Source: Inquilinus sp052078665
GTDB taxonomy: Bacteria > Pseudomonadota > Alphaproteobacteria > DSM-16000 > Inquilinaceae
NCBI RefSeq assembly: GCF_052078665.1
Contig: NZ_JBQJIK010000035.1
Coordinates: 1 to 64,000 of the forward strand
Direction of reading: 5' to 3'
Length of the DNA stretch: 64,000 nucleotides
Below, piece by piece: positions 49,624 through 58,203 of this stretch. The notes beneath the pieces are model-generated. The model worked only from the letters and a program-made list of their open reading frames with translations. It was not told where the DNA came from and ran no database searches. Position numbers and translations under genes: made by a program. Every line of letters starts with the position of its first letter. Within the stretch, counting starts at the first letter, position 1.

Positions 49624-50508
49624 ATGACCCCATCCCCCGGCGATTCCGCCCTGGCGCTCGCGGCGGCGCCGGACAGCCGGCGGTTCCGCAGCGAGGCCGG
49701 CCCCGACCCGCAGCGATCGGCACGGCCGCGTCCCCGCCGGCTCGGCCCGGGCCGGCCGATCGCCTATGGCTGGACCTTCGGCCCGCTGCTGCTGCTGGCG
49801 GTCTGGTCGACCGGCTCGGCGACCGGGCTGATCGACACCCGCACCCTGGCAGCGCCATGGACGGTGGTGTCCACCGCCGCCGACCTGATCGCCGAGGGCC
49901 GGCTGCAGGACAACCTGCTGACCTCGCTCGGCCGGTCGGTCCAGGGGCTGTTCTGGGGCGTGTTGGTCGGGGTCGTGCTCGGGCTGCTGGCCGGTCTGAC
50001 CCGGATCGGCGAATACCTGATCGATGGGCCGGTCCACATCAAGCGGGCGATCCCGGCGCTGGCGCTGATCCCGCTCCTGATGCTGTGGCTCGGCATCGGC
50101 GAGGGCATGAAGATCACCACCATCGCCCTGATCGTCTTCGCCCCGGTCTACATCCAGATCCATGACGGGCTGCGCGCCATCGACAGCCGCTATGTCGAGC
50201 TCGCCGAGACGCTGGGCGTCAGCCAGCGGGACTTCCTGCGCCATGTCGCGCTGCCCGCGACGCTGCCCGGCTTCTTCCTCGGTCTGCGTTTCGCCGTCAA
50301 CTCCTCCTGGCTCGCCCTGGTCGTGGTCGAGCAGATCAATTCCACCAGCGGCATCGGCTACATGATCGAGCTGGCGCGGACCTACGGCCAGACCGAGATC
50401 ATCATCCTCGGCCTCGTGGTCTACGCCCTGCTCGGGCTCTCCTCCGACGCGCTGGTCCGGCTGCTGCAGAGGAGGGTGCTGTCATGGCGACGCACATTGG
50501 CGGATTGA
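49624..50508 (+). CDS. Sulfonate-type ABC transporter permease (SsuC family)
   Basis: 294 residues. A ~45-residue Pro/Arg-rich cytoplasmic N-terminus precedes six membrane segments and the permease domain; the ATPase-contacting loop is in RYVELAETLGVSQRDFLRHV then ALPATLPGFFLG. Such an SsuC-like C-terminal block (LRFAVNSSWLALVVVEQINS, then GIGYMIELARTYGQTE) is characteristic of sulfonate permeases. The gene overlaps the ATPase gene by 25 nt. Confidence 0.92.
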   Translation: MTPSPGDSALALAAAPDSRRFRSEAGPDPQRSARPRPRRLGPGRPIAYGWTFGPLLLLAVWSTGSATGLIDTRTLAAPWTVVSTAADLIAEGRLQDNLLTSLGRSVQGLFWGVLVGVVLGLLAGLTRIGEYLIDGPVHIKRAIPALALIPLLMLWLGIGEGMKITTIALIVFAPVYIQIHDGLRAIDSRYVELAETLGVSQRDFLRHVALPATLPGFFLGLRFAVNSSWLALVVVEQINSTSGIGYMIELARTYGQTEIIILGLVVYALLGLSSDALVRLLQRRVLSWRRTLAD

Positions 50509-51227
50509 GCGGGCCTGCAGTCCGAGTCCGCGGGCTGGTGCGCAGCTTCGGGGCGCGCACGATCCTCGACGGCATCGACCTCGACATCCGGCAGGGCGAG
50601 TTCGTGGCGCTGCTCGGGCGCAGCGGCTCGGGCAAGAGCACGCTGCTGCGGGCCCTGGCCGGGCTCGACCACGAGGTCACCGGCGAGGGGCAACTGAGCG
50701 TGCCGCAGCGGCTGTCGGTGGTGTTCCAGGATGCGCGGCTGCTGCCCTGGAAGCGGGTGCTCGACAATGTCGTGTTCGGCCTTGCCGGGCCCGACCCGCG
50801 GGGCCGGGCCGAGGCGGCGCTGGCCGAGGTCGGGCTGGCCGGCCGCGAGCGCGCCTGGCCGAACCAGCTGTCGGGCGGCGAGCAGCAACGGGTCGCCCTG
50901 GCCCGGTCGCTGGTGCGCGACCCCGAACTGCTGCTGGCGGACGAGCCCTTCGGCGCGCTCGACGCGCTGACCCGGATCCGTATGCACGGCTTGCTGCGCC
51001 AGCTCTGCGAGCGCCATCGGCCGGCGGTGCTGCTGGTGACCCATGATGTCGACGAGGCGATCCACCTCGCCGAGCGCGTGCTGGTGCTCGACCAGGGCCG
51101 CATCTCGGTCGACATCCCCATCGACCTGCCCGACCGCCACCCCGAGCGCGACCGCCGGGTCACCGAGATCCGCCTCGAACTGCTGCGGCAGCTGGGCGTG
51201 CAGGTCGAGGACCGGCTGACCGCCTGA
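50484..51227 (+). CDS. Sulfonate-type ABC transporter ATP-binding protein (SsuB family)
   Basis: 247 residues. Walker A GRSGSGKST, Q-loop FQDARLLPW, signature LSGGEQQRVA, Walker B LLLADEPFGALD and switch His in LVTHDVDEA are intact. AGGAGG precedes the ATG inside the permease gene. The GLAGRERAWPNQLSGGEQQR stretch is characteristic of SsuB proteins. Confidence 0.94.
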   Translation: MATHIGGLSGPAVRVRGLVRSFGARTILDGIDLDIRQGEFVALLGRSGSGKSTLLRALAGLDHEVTGEGQLSVPQRLSVVFQDARLLPWKRVLDNVVFGLAGPDPRGRAEAALAEVGLAGRERAWPNQLSGGEQQRVALARSLVRDPELLLADEPFGALDALTRIRMHGLLRQLCERHRPAVLLVTHDVDEAIHLAERVLVLDQGRISVDIPIDLPDRHPERDRRVTEIRLELLRQLGVQVEDRLTA

Positions 51228-51260
51228 CGCACCCTTTCCCCCGAGTCCCAGGAGGCCGCG

Positions 51261-52607
51261 ATGTCCGGAACCGGCAGGCAGCTCAACCTCAACCTCTTCA
51301 TCTATCCGGGCGGCCATCACGAAGCGGCCTGGCGCTACAAGGACTCGTCGCCCGAGCGCATCCTCGACATCACCTATTATCAGGAACTGGCGCGCCGGGC
51401 CGAGGCCGCGAAATTCGACGGCATCTTCTTCGCCGACGGACCGTCCCTGGCCGACACCATCCAATACGCCACCCGCTTCCAGGTGGAGCCGCTGACCTGG
51501 CTGTCGGCGATCGCCACGGCGACGGAGCGCATCGGCCTGATCGCCACCGCCTCGACCACCTACAGCGAGCCCTACAATCTGGCGCGGCTGTTCGCCTCGC
51601 TCGACCACATCAGCAAGGGCCGGGCGGGCTGGAACATCGTCACCACCGCGGGTGCCCAGGCGGCGCAGAATTTCGGCCTGTCCGAGCATCCCGCCCATGC
51701 CGAGCGCTACGACCGGGCCCAGGAATTCGTCGATGTCGTCACCAAGCTGTGGGACAGCTGGGAGGACGGTGCCGTGGTCGCCGACGCGGCCTCGGGCCTC
51801 TATGCCGACCCGGCGAAGATCCACGCCATCGACCATATCGGCCGGCATCTCCGCGTCCGCGGTCCGCTGAACGTGCCGCGCACGCCGCAGGGCCGGCCGG
51901 TCTATGTCCAAGCCGGGTCGTCCGAGGACGGCCGGTCCTTCGCCGCGCGCTATGCCGAGGCGATCTTCACCGCGCACCAGACCCTGGCCAACGCCCAGGC
52001 CTTCTACGCCGACATCAAGGCGCGGGCGGCGGCGCTGGGGCGCCGGCCGGAGCATCTCAAGATCCTGCCCGGCATCAGCCCCTTCATCGGCGGAACCGAG
52101 GCCGAGGCGCAGCGGCTGCAGGAGGAGTTCAACGCCCTGACCCAGCCGGAATACTCGCTGGCGCAGCTGCGCCGGATGATCGGGGTCGATCTCAGCGGCC
52201 ACGACCTGGACGGCCCGTTCCCGCGCGCGCTGGTCGCGACGGATGGGGAGCGCGCGGTGGCCAGCCGGTTCCAGGTCGTGCTCGACATCGTCGACCGCGA
52301 GCGGCCGACGATCCGCCAGCTGCTGCACCGGCTGGCCGGCGCCCGCGGCCATTGGGTCACGGCCGGAACGCCGGAGCAGATCGCGGACCGGATCGAGGAA
52401 TGGTTCACCGGCGGGGCCGCCGACGGCTTCAACGTGATGCCGCCCTACCTGACCGGCGGCTTCGACGTTTTCGCCGATCAGGTGGTGCCGATCCTGCGGC
52501 GCCGCGGCCTGTTCCGCGAGGATTACACGGGCACTACCCTGCGCGATCACTATGGTCTGCCGCGGCCGGCCAGCCAGTACAGCCATCCGCTCCAGGCGAC
52601 GGCCTGA
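51261..52607 (+). CDS. LLM-class flavin-dependent monooxygenase (NtaA/SnaA/DszA family)
   Basis: 448 residues. Family marks are QLNLNLFIYPGGHHEAAWRY at the start, FDGIFFADGPSLADTIQYAT, ATERIGLIATASTTYSEPYN, GRAGWNIVTTAG and NFGLSEHPAHAERYDRAQEF. The NtaA/DszA/DmoA group uses FMNH2 and O2 on nitrilotriacetate, dibenzothiophene sulfone or dimethyl sulfide. In an SsuABC-type operon, oxidation of an organosulfur compound is most likely. AGGAGG precedes the ATG. Its flavin reductase partner may be the nitroreductase-like protein encoded next. Confidence 0.92.
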   Translation: MSGTGRQLNLNLFIYPGGHHEAAWRYKDSSPERILDITYYQELARRAEAAKFDGIFFADGPSLADTIQYATRFQVEPLTWLSAIATATERIGLIATASTTYSEPYNLARLFASLDHISKGRAGWNIVTTAGAQAAQNFGLSEHPAHAERYDRAQEFVDVVTKLWDSWEDGAVVADAASGLYADPAKIHAIDHIGRHLRVRGPLNVPRTPQGRPVYVQAGSSEDGRSFAARYAEAIFTAHQTLANAQAFYADIKARAAALGRRPEHLKILPGISPFIGGTEAEAQRLQEEFNALTQPEYSLAQLRRMIGVDLSGHDLDGPFPRALVATDGERAVASRFQVVLDIVDRERPTIRQLLHRLAGARGHWVTAGTPEQIADRIEEWFTGGAADGFNVMPPYLTGGFDVFADQVVPILRRRGLFREDYTGTTLRDHYGLPRPASQYSHPLQATA

Positions 52608-52631
52608 GCCAAGCGTGAAGGACCGCCCGCG

Positions 52632-53477
52632 ATGAGCAACACTGCCGTGCCGCTGCGATCCGGCCCGGATCTCCGGGATCTCCTGGCGGACCGCTATGGC
52701 GACCAGGCTCCGGCCGCGGCGATCGTCAACGACGTCACCGCCCTGATCCTGTCGCACCGGTCGGTCCGGGCGTTCCGGCCGGACGCGGTGCCGGCGGGCA
52801 CGATCGAGACGCTGGTCGCCGCCGCGCAATCGGCCTCCAGCTCCTCCAACCTCCAGGCCTGGAGCGTCGTCGCGGTCGAGGACCCGGCGCACAAGGCGCG
52901 GCTGGCCGGCTATGCCGGCAACCAGGACTTCATCCGGCAGGCGCCGCTGTTCCTGGTCTGGCTGGCGGATTTCGCCCGGCTGCGCCTGCTGGCGGACGGG
53001 CAGGGGGCGACCGTCGACGGCGCCGAATACACCGAGGCGCTGATCCTCGGCATCGTCGACACGGCGCTGGCGGCGCAGAACGCGGTGGTGGCACTGGAAT
53101 CGCTCGGCCTCGGCGCGGTCTATGTCGGGGCGGTGCGCAACCATCCGGACGAGATTGCCGCGGCGTTGAAGCTGCCGGGCCATATCTTCCCGGTCTTCGG
53201 CCTCGCCGTCGGCTGGCCCGACCCGGACCGGCCGGCCTCGGTCAAGCCGCGCCTGCCGCAGGCGGCCGTGCTGCATCGCGAGACCTATGACGCGGCGCCC
53301 CAGGCCGAGGCGGCGGCGGCCTATGACGAGACGCTCGACCGCTTCTGGCGCGGCCAGGGTCTCGACCATCCGCGCTGGACCCGGCAGGTCGTCAACCGCC
53401 TGCGCAGCAGGGAGTCGCTGCATGGCCGCGACCGCATTCGGGATGCCCTGAACCGGCTTGGCTTCCCGCTGGGCTGA
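52632..53477 (+). CDS. NADPH-dependent nitroreductase-family oxidoreductase (NfsA-like)
   Basis: 281 residues with the NfsA-type FMN reductase fold: LILSHRSVRAFRPDAVPAGT, AAAQSASSSSNLQAWSVVAV, DTALAAQNAVVALESLGLGA with VYVGAVRNHP, and FGLAVGWPDP. This group reduces FMN or nitro compounds with NADPH. Between two LLM monooxygenase genes it is a natural source of reduced flavin for them. AAGGA lies 9 nt before the ATG. Confidence 0.9.
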   Translation: MSNTAVPLRSGPDLRDLLADRYGDQAPAAAIVNDVTALILSHRSVRAFRPDAVPAGTIETLVAAAQSASSSSNLQAWSVVAVEDPAHKARLAGYAGNQDFIRQAPLFLVWLADFARLRLLADGQGATVDGAEYTEALILGIVDTALAAQNAVVALESLGLGAVYVGAVRNHPDEIAAALKLPGHIFPVFGLAVGWPDPDRPASVKPRLPQAAVLHRETYDAAPQAEAAAAYDETLDRFWRGQGLDHPRWTRQVVNRLRSRESLHGRDRIRDALNRLGFPLG

Positions 53478-53509
53478 CGCGCCGATCACCCGAACCGCGG
53501 ACCGACCTC

Positions 53510-54580
53510 ATGAGCGGCACTTCCGAATTCCTCTGGTACATCCCGAACGACGTCAGGGCCGGGCACCGCGGCGACACCGCCGTCGAGGACCACAACAGCC
53601 TGGAGACGCTGACCAGCCACGCCAAGGCGCTGGAGGCGCATGGCTGGAAGGGCGCGCTGATCGGCACCGGCTGGGGCCGGCCCGACACCTTCACCGTCGC
53701 CACCGCCCTCGCCGCGCGGACGACGACCTTCGAGCCGCTGATCGCGATCCGTCCCGGATACTGGCGGCCGGCGCATTTCGCCTCCGCCGCGGCCACGCTG
53801 GATCACCTGACCGGCGGCCGGGTGCGGGTGAACATCGTGTCGGGCAAGGACAACCTCGCCGCCTATGGCGACAGCGAGGGCGACCAGGCCCACCGCTATT
53901 CCCGGACCCGGGAGTTCATGCGGCTGGTCCGCCGGCTGTGGACCGAGGACAGCGTCACCTATGAGGGCGAGCACTTCCGGGTGACCGAATCCACCGTGGC
54001 GCCGCGCATCCAGGTCCGCGGCGACCGGCGGCACCCCAAGCTGTATTTCGGCGGCGCCTCGGACGCGGCGGAGCGGGTGTCCGCCGCCGAGGCCGATGTC
54101 CAGCTGTTCTGGGGCGAGCCGCTCGACGGCGTCCGCGAACGGATCGATCGCCTCAAGGCACTGAGCCGGGACCTCGACCGCGACCTGCCGCCGCTGGAGT
54201 TCGGGCTGCGCATCACCACGCTGGTCCGCGACACCACGGAGCAGGCCTGGGCCGATGCCAGGGCCAAGGTCGCCGAGATGGCCAAGACCGAGGGCGCCGG
54301 CTGGAACGATCATCGACGAGCTGTCGCGGTCGGCCAGCAGCGGCTGTTCGATGCCCACACGCGCGGTGAGGTGCTCGACGACAACCTCTACACCGCGCCC
54401 GGCAAATTCGGCGGGGGCGGCGCCGGCACCACCTGGCTGGTCGGCTCGGCGGCGGACGTGGCTCGTTCGCTGCGCAAATACCGGGATCTGGGCATCACGC
54501 ACTTCGTGCTTTCGGACACGCCGTATCTGCCGGAGATCAAGCGACAGGGCGACCACCTGCTTCCGCTGCTGCGGAGTTGA
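53510..54580 (+). CDS. LLM-class flavin-dependent monooxygenase (alkanesulfonate monooxygenase SsuD family)
   Basis: 356 residues, close to SsuD. Blocks include EFLWYIPNDVRAGHRGDTAV, GWKGALIGTGWGRPDTFTVA, FEPLIAIRPGYWRPAHFASA, RVRVNIVSGKDNLAAYGDSE, GDQAHRYSRTREFM and LYFGGASDAAERV. The SsuD group releases sulfite from alkanesulfonates using FMNH2 and O2. It is the last gene of the operon. A related LLM enzyme is encoded two genes upstream, so the operon may handle two bonds of one compound or two compounds. Confidence 0.92.
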   Translation: MSGTSEFLWYIPNDVRAGHRGDTAVEDHNSLETLTSHAKALEAHGWKGALIGTGWGRPDTFTVATALAARTTTFEPLIAIRPGYWRPAHFASAAATLDHLTGGRVRVNIVSGKDNLAAYGDSEGDQAHRYSRTREFMRLVRRLWTEDSVTYEGEHFRVTESTVAPRIQVRGDRRHPKLYFGGASDAAERVSAAEADVQLFWGEPLDGVRERIDRLKALSRDLDRDLPPLEFGLRITTLVRDTTEQAWADARAKVAEMAKTEGAGWNDHRRAVAVGQQRLFDAHTRGEVLDDNLYTAPGKFGGGGAGTTWLVGSAADVARSLRKYRDLGITHFVLSDTPYLPEIKRQGDHLLPLLRS

Positions 54581-54932
54581 GGCGGGGCCGGCGACCGACC
54601 GGCCGTCCTGATCCCACGCCGTACCTCAGCGTATCGCAAGCAGCTCGTACCTCACAACGAAGCGAAGCGACTGGGCTGGTTGACCAAAGTTTCATCGAAC
54701 TTGTCATGTGGTTTTCAGATCTCTCGTAGTGGAATCGACTTTATTGTTAGGATTTTGCGCACCGTATAGGCGGCGAGCGGACCCCGTCGCGGAGCGGGCG
54801 GCGGAGTGAGCAGGCCCGTTGCGGCCCCATTCCCACGGTCTCCATCGGCCTTCCCACGCGACGCGATTGCCGGCCGCCCCCTATCGTCCGGTGCCGGGCA
54901 ACCGCCGGCGGGCAGCTGGGACCGAGGCGAAG
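54581..54932. other. Intergenic region before the methyltransferase gene
   Basis: About 350 bp without a supported gene. The block 54640-54770 is AT-rich for this genome (for example GACTTTATTGTTAGGATTTT) and probably holds the promoter of the methyltransferase gene. I see no clear terminator after the SsuD-type gene. The in-frame extension upstream of ATG 54933 (to 54819) is Arg/His/Pro-rich and unlikely to be translated. Confidence 0.5.
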
Positions 54933-55736
54933 ATGGACACTGTCAGCAGGATCGACGCCTGGGCCGAGGCGCCAAGCTACGAGCACTATATGGGCCGGTG
55001 GAGCCGGCGGATCGCCGCGCCGTTCGTCGACTGGCTCGATCCGCCGGCGCAGGCCGACTGGCTCGAGGTCGGCTGCGGCACGGGGGCGCTGACGGAAGCC
55101 GTCCTGGCCGGGGCCGCGCCACGGTCGATCCTGGCCGTCGATGCGTCGGACGGGTTCGTCGCCCATGCCAGGTCGACGATCCGCGACGGGCGGACCCGGT
55201 TCGAGGTGGCGGGGGCGCGACGCCTGCCCGCGGCGGACGCGGCCATCGACGTCGTCGCCTCGGCGCTTGTCCTCAACTTCATCACCGACCGGCCGGCGGC
55301 GCTGGCCGAGATGCAGCGGGTGCTGCGGCCGGATGGGCTGCTGGGCTTCTATGTCTGGGACTATCCCGGCGGCGGGATCGGCTTCATCGACGCGTTCTGG
55401 AAGGCGGCCGCGGACATCGACCCGCGCGCCGCCGCCCTGGATGAAAGCCGCCGGTTTCCCTTCTGCACCCGGTTCGGCCTGCTGGCGCTGTGCCGCGCGG
55501 CCGGCCTGCGCGCGCCGGTCATCGAGCCGATCGAGACCCAGATCGTGTTCCGGGATTTCGACACCTTCTGGCTGCCCTTCACCCTGGGGGCCGGGCCGGC
55601 GCCCGGCTACTGCGCCGGGCTGGCCGACGACCACCGGGCCGCGCTGAAGGCGCATCTGGCCCGGACGCTCGGGACCGGCGGTACCGTCCGTTTCCGGGCC
55701 CGCGCCTGGGCGGTCAAGGCGCAGCGGCGCAGCTGA
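54933..55736 (+). CDS. Class I SAM-dependent methyltransferase
   Basis: 267 residues. The SAM-binding motif I is DWLEVGCGTGALTEAVLAG, followed by ILAVDASDGFVAHAR (acidic loop), LPAADAAIDVVASALVLNFI and EMQRVLRPDGLLGFYVWDY. It belongs to the Methyltransf_11/UbiE-like group that acts on small molecules; the substrate is unknown. ATG 54933 is chosen because GAGG lies 6-9 nt upstream and the start MDTVSRIDAW fits the family. It converges on the BTAD regulator with a 6-nt gap. Confidence 0.88.
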   Translation: MDTVSRIDAWAEAPSYEHYMGRWSRRIAAPFVDWLDPPAQADWLEVGCGTGALTEAVLAGAAPRSILAVDASDGFVAHARSTIRDGRTRFEVAGARRLPAADAAIDVVASALVLNFITDRPAALAEMQRVLRPDGLLGFYVWDYPGGGIGFIDAFWKAAADIDPRAAALDESRRFPFCTRFGLLALCRAAGLRAPVIEPIETQIVFRDFDTFWLPFTLGAGPAPGYCAGLADDHRAALKAHLARTLGTGGTVRFRARAWAVKAQRRS

Positions 55737-55742
55737 CGCTGT

Positions 55743-57815
55743 TCAGCCGAGCCCGATGCGCCCGGCGCCGGTCCGGAACAGCGGGACGGCGTCCGGCGCG
55801 AAGCGGTGCGCGGCGAGGAAGTCGGCGATGCGGTAGCCCGGCCGCAACTGGTGGATCGCCGTCCTGTGCCGGTGTGCTTCGTCCAGCCGTCCGGCCAGCG
55901 CCAGGCAGCAGGCGGCGATCGCCTGGATGTGGATATGGGCGTTCGACCGGGCGGCGGCCCGGACGCTCCAGTCGGCCGCCTCGTCGAAGCGCTGCAGCCG
56001 CGCCAGCGCCATGGCCCGGCAGCCCAGCATGCCGATCATCAGCGGGTCGAATGGGCTCAGCAGGCGCGAATGGTCGGAGGCCGAGATCGCGGTCCCCGGG
56101 TCGCCGCCCTGCGAATGCACGAAGCCCAGGGTGTAGTGGCCCAGCGCGAAGCTCGGGCTCAGCTCCACCGCCTGCCCCAGCTCGACCAGCGAGCGGTCCT
56201 GGTGGCCGCGCAGCCACAGCGCCCGGCCCATGGCCCAGTGCGCGGCGGGATCGCGGTCGTCGGCGGCCAGGCCCTGCCCGGCGACGTCGAAAGCCCGGTC
56301 GATGGCCGTCTCGCGTGGCACCCAGCCCAGGAAGGCGCTCTGGAAATGGGTGGTGGACAGGCCGGCATAGGCCGGCGCGAAGCTCCGATCCAGGCGCACC
56401 GCCATCTCGAAGAACCGGTGGGCCTGCTCGTTGTCGGCCCTGGTGAAGCGGTACAGGTGCCACAGGCCGCGGTGATGCGCCTCCCAGGCGTTGAGCGAAC
56501 CGGGCGGCTTCAGCACCGCGCAGTTGCGCTCGACCGTCTCGATCTCGGCGGCGACCGATGCCACGATGCGGTTGCCGATCTCCTCCAGCACCAGGAAGGC
56601 GTCGTCCAGCGCCCGGGTGTAGACTTCGGCCCAGACCAGCCGGGCGGTGCGCGTCTCGACCAGCTCGACCGCCACCATCAGGCGGCTGCCCCGGCGCTGC
56701 AGCGATCCGCCGACCACATAGTCGACATTCAGCATCCGGCCGGCCTGCTCCGGGCCGATCTGCCGGTCGCGCAGGGCGAACACCGAGCCCTGGGCGATGA
56801 CGAACAGGCTGCGCATCTTGGCCAAGCGGGTGGTGATGTCATGGGCGAGAGCGTCCGCGATCCCGCCCCGGGGCGTCGCCGCTGCCGACCCGTCGGCGAA
56901 GGGCATCACCGCAATGGAGCCGCGGCGCGACGCGGCTGCCGGGCTGTCGGCACCGGCGTCGCGGGCAGGGGAGGGCACGGCGGCGGCCTCCCGCCGGGGC
57001 GACGCGCAGGGCTCCGCCCTGATCGCCCGCCAGAGATCGCGGACCGGCTCGCAATCGAGGCCCTCGGCCTCGAACAGCCGCGCCGCCGCCGCCAGATGCT
57101 GCTCGCCCTCCCGGATCTGGCCGCGCCGGGAAAAGTGACCCAGCAGGCTTTCATGGGCGCGCAGATCGAACGGCGCGAGGCCCAGCCAGGTCTCGAGATA
57201 GCCGAACACCTCATCGCCGCTCGCGGTCCTGGCGAGCTGCTCCAGCAGGGCGACATGGCAGCTCTGGAACCGCCGGCGCTGCGCCGTGAGCCAGCCGTTG
57301 AACTCGGGATTGCGGTCGATCTCCAGCCCGTCGAGGAACTCGCCCCGGAACAGCGCGGACAGGGCCTGCAGTTCGGCCGGCGGCAGCGTCTCGACGCCCT
57401 GCCGGGCGACGCGGGCGACCTCGGTCGCATCGACGCAACAATCCGCCAGATCCAGCGCGACGGCATGGCCGTCGGCCTCGAGCCGGCGCCGATCCGGGTC
57501 GTCGACGATGGTCCTGAGCTTGCTCAGGCACCAGCGCAGCTCGGCGCGCGGATCGTTCGGGACATCCCACAGCAATTCGCAGAGCTGGCTGCGCGACACG
57601 GCCCGCGGCGCCAGCGCCAGATAGGCGATCAGCGCCCGCGCCTTGCGCGATGCCGGCAGCGCCACCGCCGCGCCGTCGCGGTGGATGGTCATGGGGCCGA
57701 GCAGCCGGACGTGCAGCCGCGGCCCGGCATCGTCCCGGCCGGGCCGATCGGTCTCCACCGGCGCGCCCAGGCCGGCGATCACGCCCGCCTCCACGCAGCG
57801 TCGGTCCGCCGACAA
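55743..57815 (-). CDS. BTAD/SARP-type transcriptional regulator with TolB-like and TPR domains
   Basis: 690 residues. Residues ~35-115 form an OmpR-type winged helix (LHVRLLGPMTIHRDGAAVAL, KARALIAYLALAPRAVSRSQ, LRWCLSKLRTIVDD). A BTAD helical domain follows (~120-260). Residues ~295-415 are TolB-like N-terminal (SIAVMPFADGS, GGIADALAHDITTRLAKMRS, NVDYVVGGSLQRRGSRLMVA, RLVWAEVYTR). Residues ~440-680 carry several TPR units (FAPAYAGLSTTHFQSAFLGW, DPAAHWAMGRALWLRGHQD). Such proteins resemble CadC- or adenylate-cyclase-associated regulators of proteobacteria. A consensus CRP-like site lies 125 nt upstream of the start. Target genes are unknown. Confidence 0.88.
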   Translation of the reverse strand: MSADRRCVEAGVIAGLGAPVETDRPGRDDAGPRLHVRLLGPMTIHRDGAAVALPASRKARALIAYLALAPRAVSRSQLCELLWDVPNDPRAELRWCLSKLRTIVDDPDRRRLEADGHAVALDLADCCVDATEVARVARQGVETLPPAELQALSALFRGEFLDGLEIDRNPEFNGWLTAQRRRFQSCHVALLEQLARTASGDEVFGYLETWLGLAPFDLRAHESLLGHFSRRGQIREGEQHLAAAARLFEAEGLDCEPVRDLWRAIRAEPCASPRREAAAVPSPARDAGADSPAAASRRGSIAVMPFADGSAAATPRGGIADALAHDITTRLAKMRSLFVIAQGSVFALRDRQIGPEQAGRMLNVDYVVGGSLQRRGSRLMVAVELVETRTARLVWAEVYTRALDDAFLVLEEIGNRIVASVAAEIETVERNCAVLKPPGSLNAWEAHHRGLWHLYRFTRADNEQAHRFFEMAVRLDRSFAPAYAGLSTTHFQSAFLGWVPRETAIDRAFDVAGQGLAADDRDPAAHWAMGRALWLRGHQDRSLVELGQAVELSPSFALGHYTLGFVHSQGGDPGTAISASDHSRLLSPFDPLMIGMLGCRAMALARLQRFDEAADWSVRAAARSNAHIHIQAIAACCLALAGRLDEAHRHRTAIHQLRPGYRIADFLAAHRFAPDAVPLFRTGAGRIGLG

Positions 57816-57883
57816 GGCGGAAGGCCGCGGGTCCGGAGATTGGAAGGGAGATCACCCATGGAGGCATCCACTGGCACGATCGT

Positions 57884-57901
57884 TCGGACCATGCGGTCCG
57901 A
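57884..57901. promoter_or_regulatory. Inverted repeat close to the BTAD regulator start
   Basis: TCGGACC-ATGC-GGTCCGA is a perfect repeat with 7-bp arms, 69 nt upstream of the start codon at 57815. It may be an operator for autoregulation or a hairpin in the leader. Confidence 0.45.
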
Positions 57902-57939
57902 GCGTGTCGAATTTACGGCACGTGGACCCGGTCGACAGG

Positions 57940-57955
57940 TGTGACCCAGGTCACA
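57940..57955. promoter_or_regulatory. Consensus CRP/FNR-family binding site
   Basis: TGTGA-CCCAGG-TCACA is an exact match to the CRP consensus TGTGA-N6-TCACA, and the repeat extends to 7-bp arms (TGTGACC-CA-GGTCACA). It lies 125 nt upstream of the BTAD regulator start. Which CRP-family protein binds is not known. Confidence 0.6.
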
Positions 57956-58203
57956 GGACGACCTCTCGGCAAGATCCCGGTGCTGCTGGACCTCCATGCC
58001 GTAATCGTCGGATGCGTCCGCCGTCATGCTCAATGGCCGCCGATCCAGATGCTTTGCATCTCTTGGGGCGGGGGAGACGTCATGGCCGGGACCGGCCAGC
58101 TTCGTTTGCGGTGTTGTCGCCTATGTCAGAGTCGTCGGCCGGTTTCTCTATGCGACCGCTTTCGTCTGAAAGGACGGGCGTCAGGCGCTGGGAACCGGGG
58201 CGC

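Larger units (their letters stand above)
57816..58203. other. Regulatory intergenic region of the BTAD regulator gene
   Basis: About 390 bp between the BTAD gene start (57815) and the AraC gene stop (58204), both minus. No supported gene. It contains the CRP-like site at 57940-57955 and the hairpin at 57884-57901. Codon composition of the overlapping open frames is that of shadows. Confidence 0.6.
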
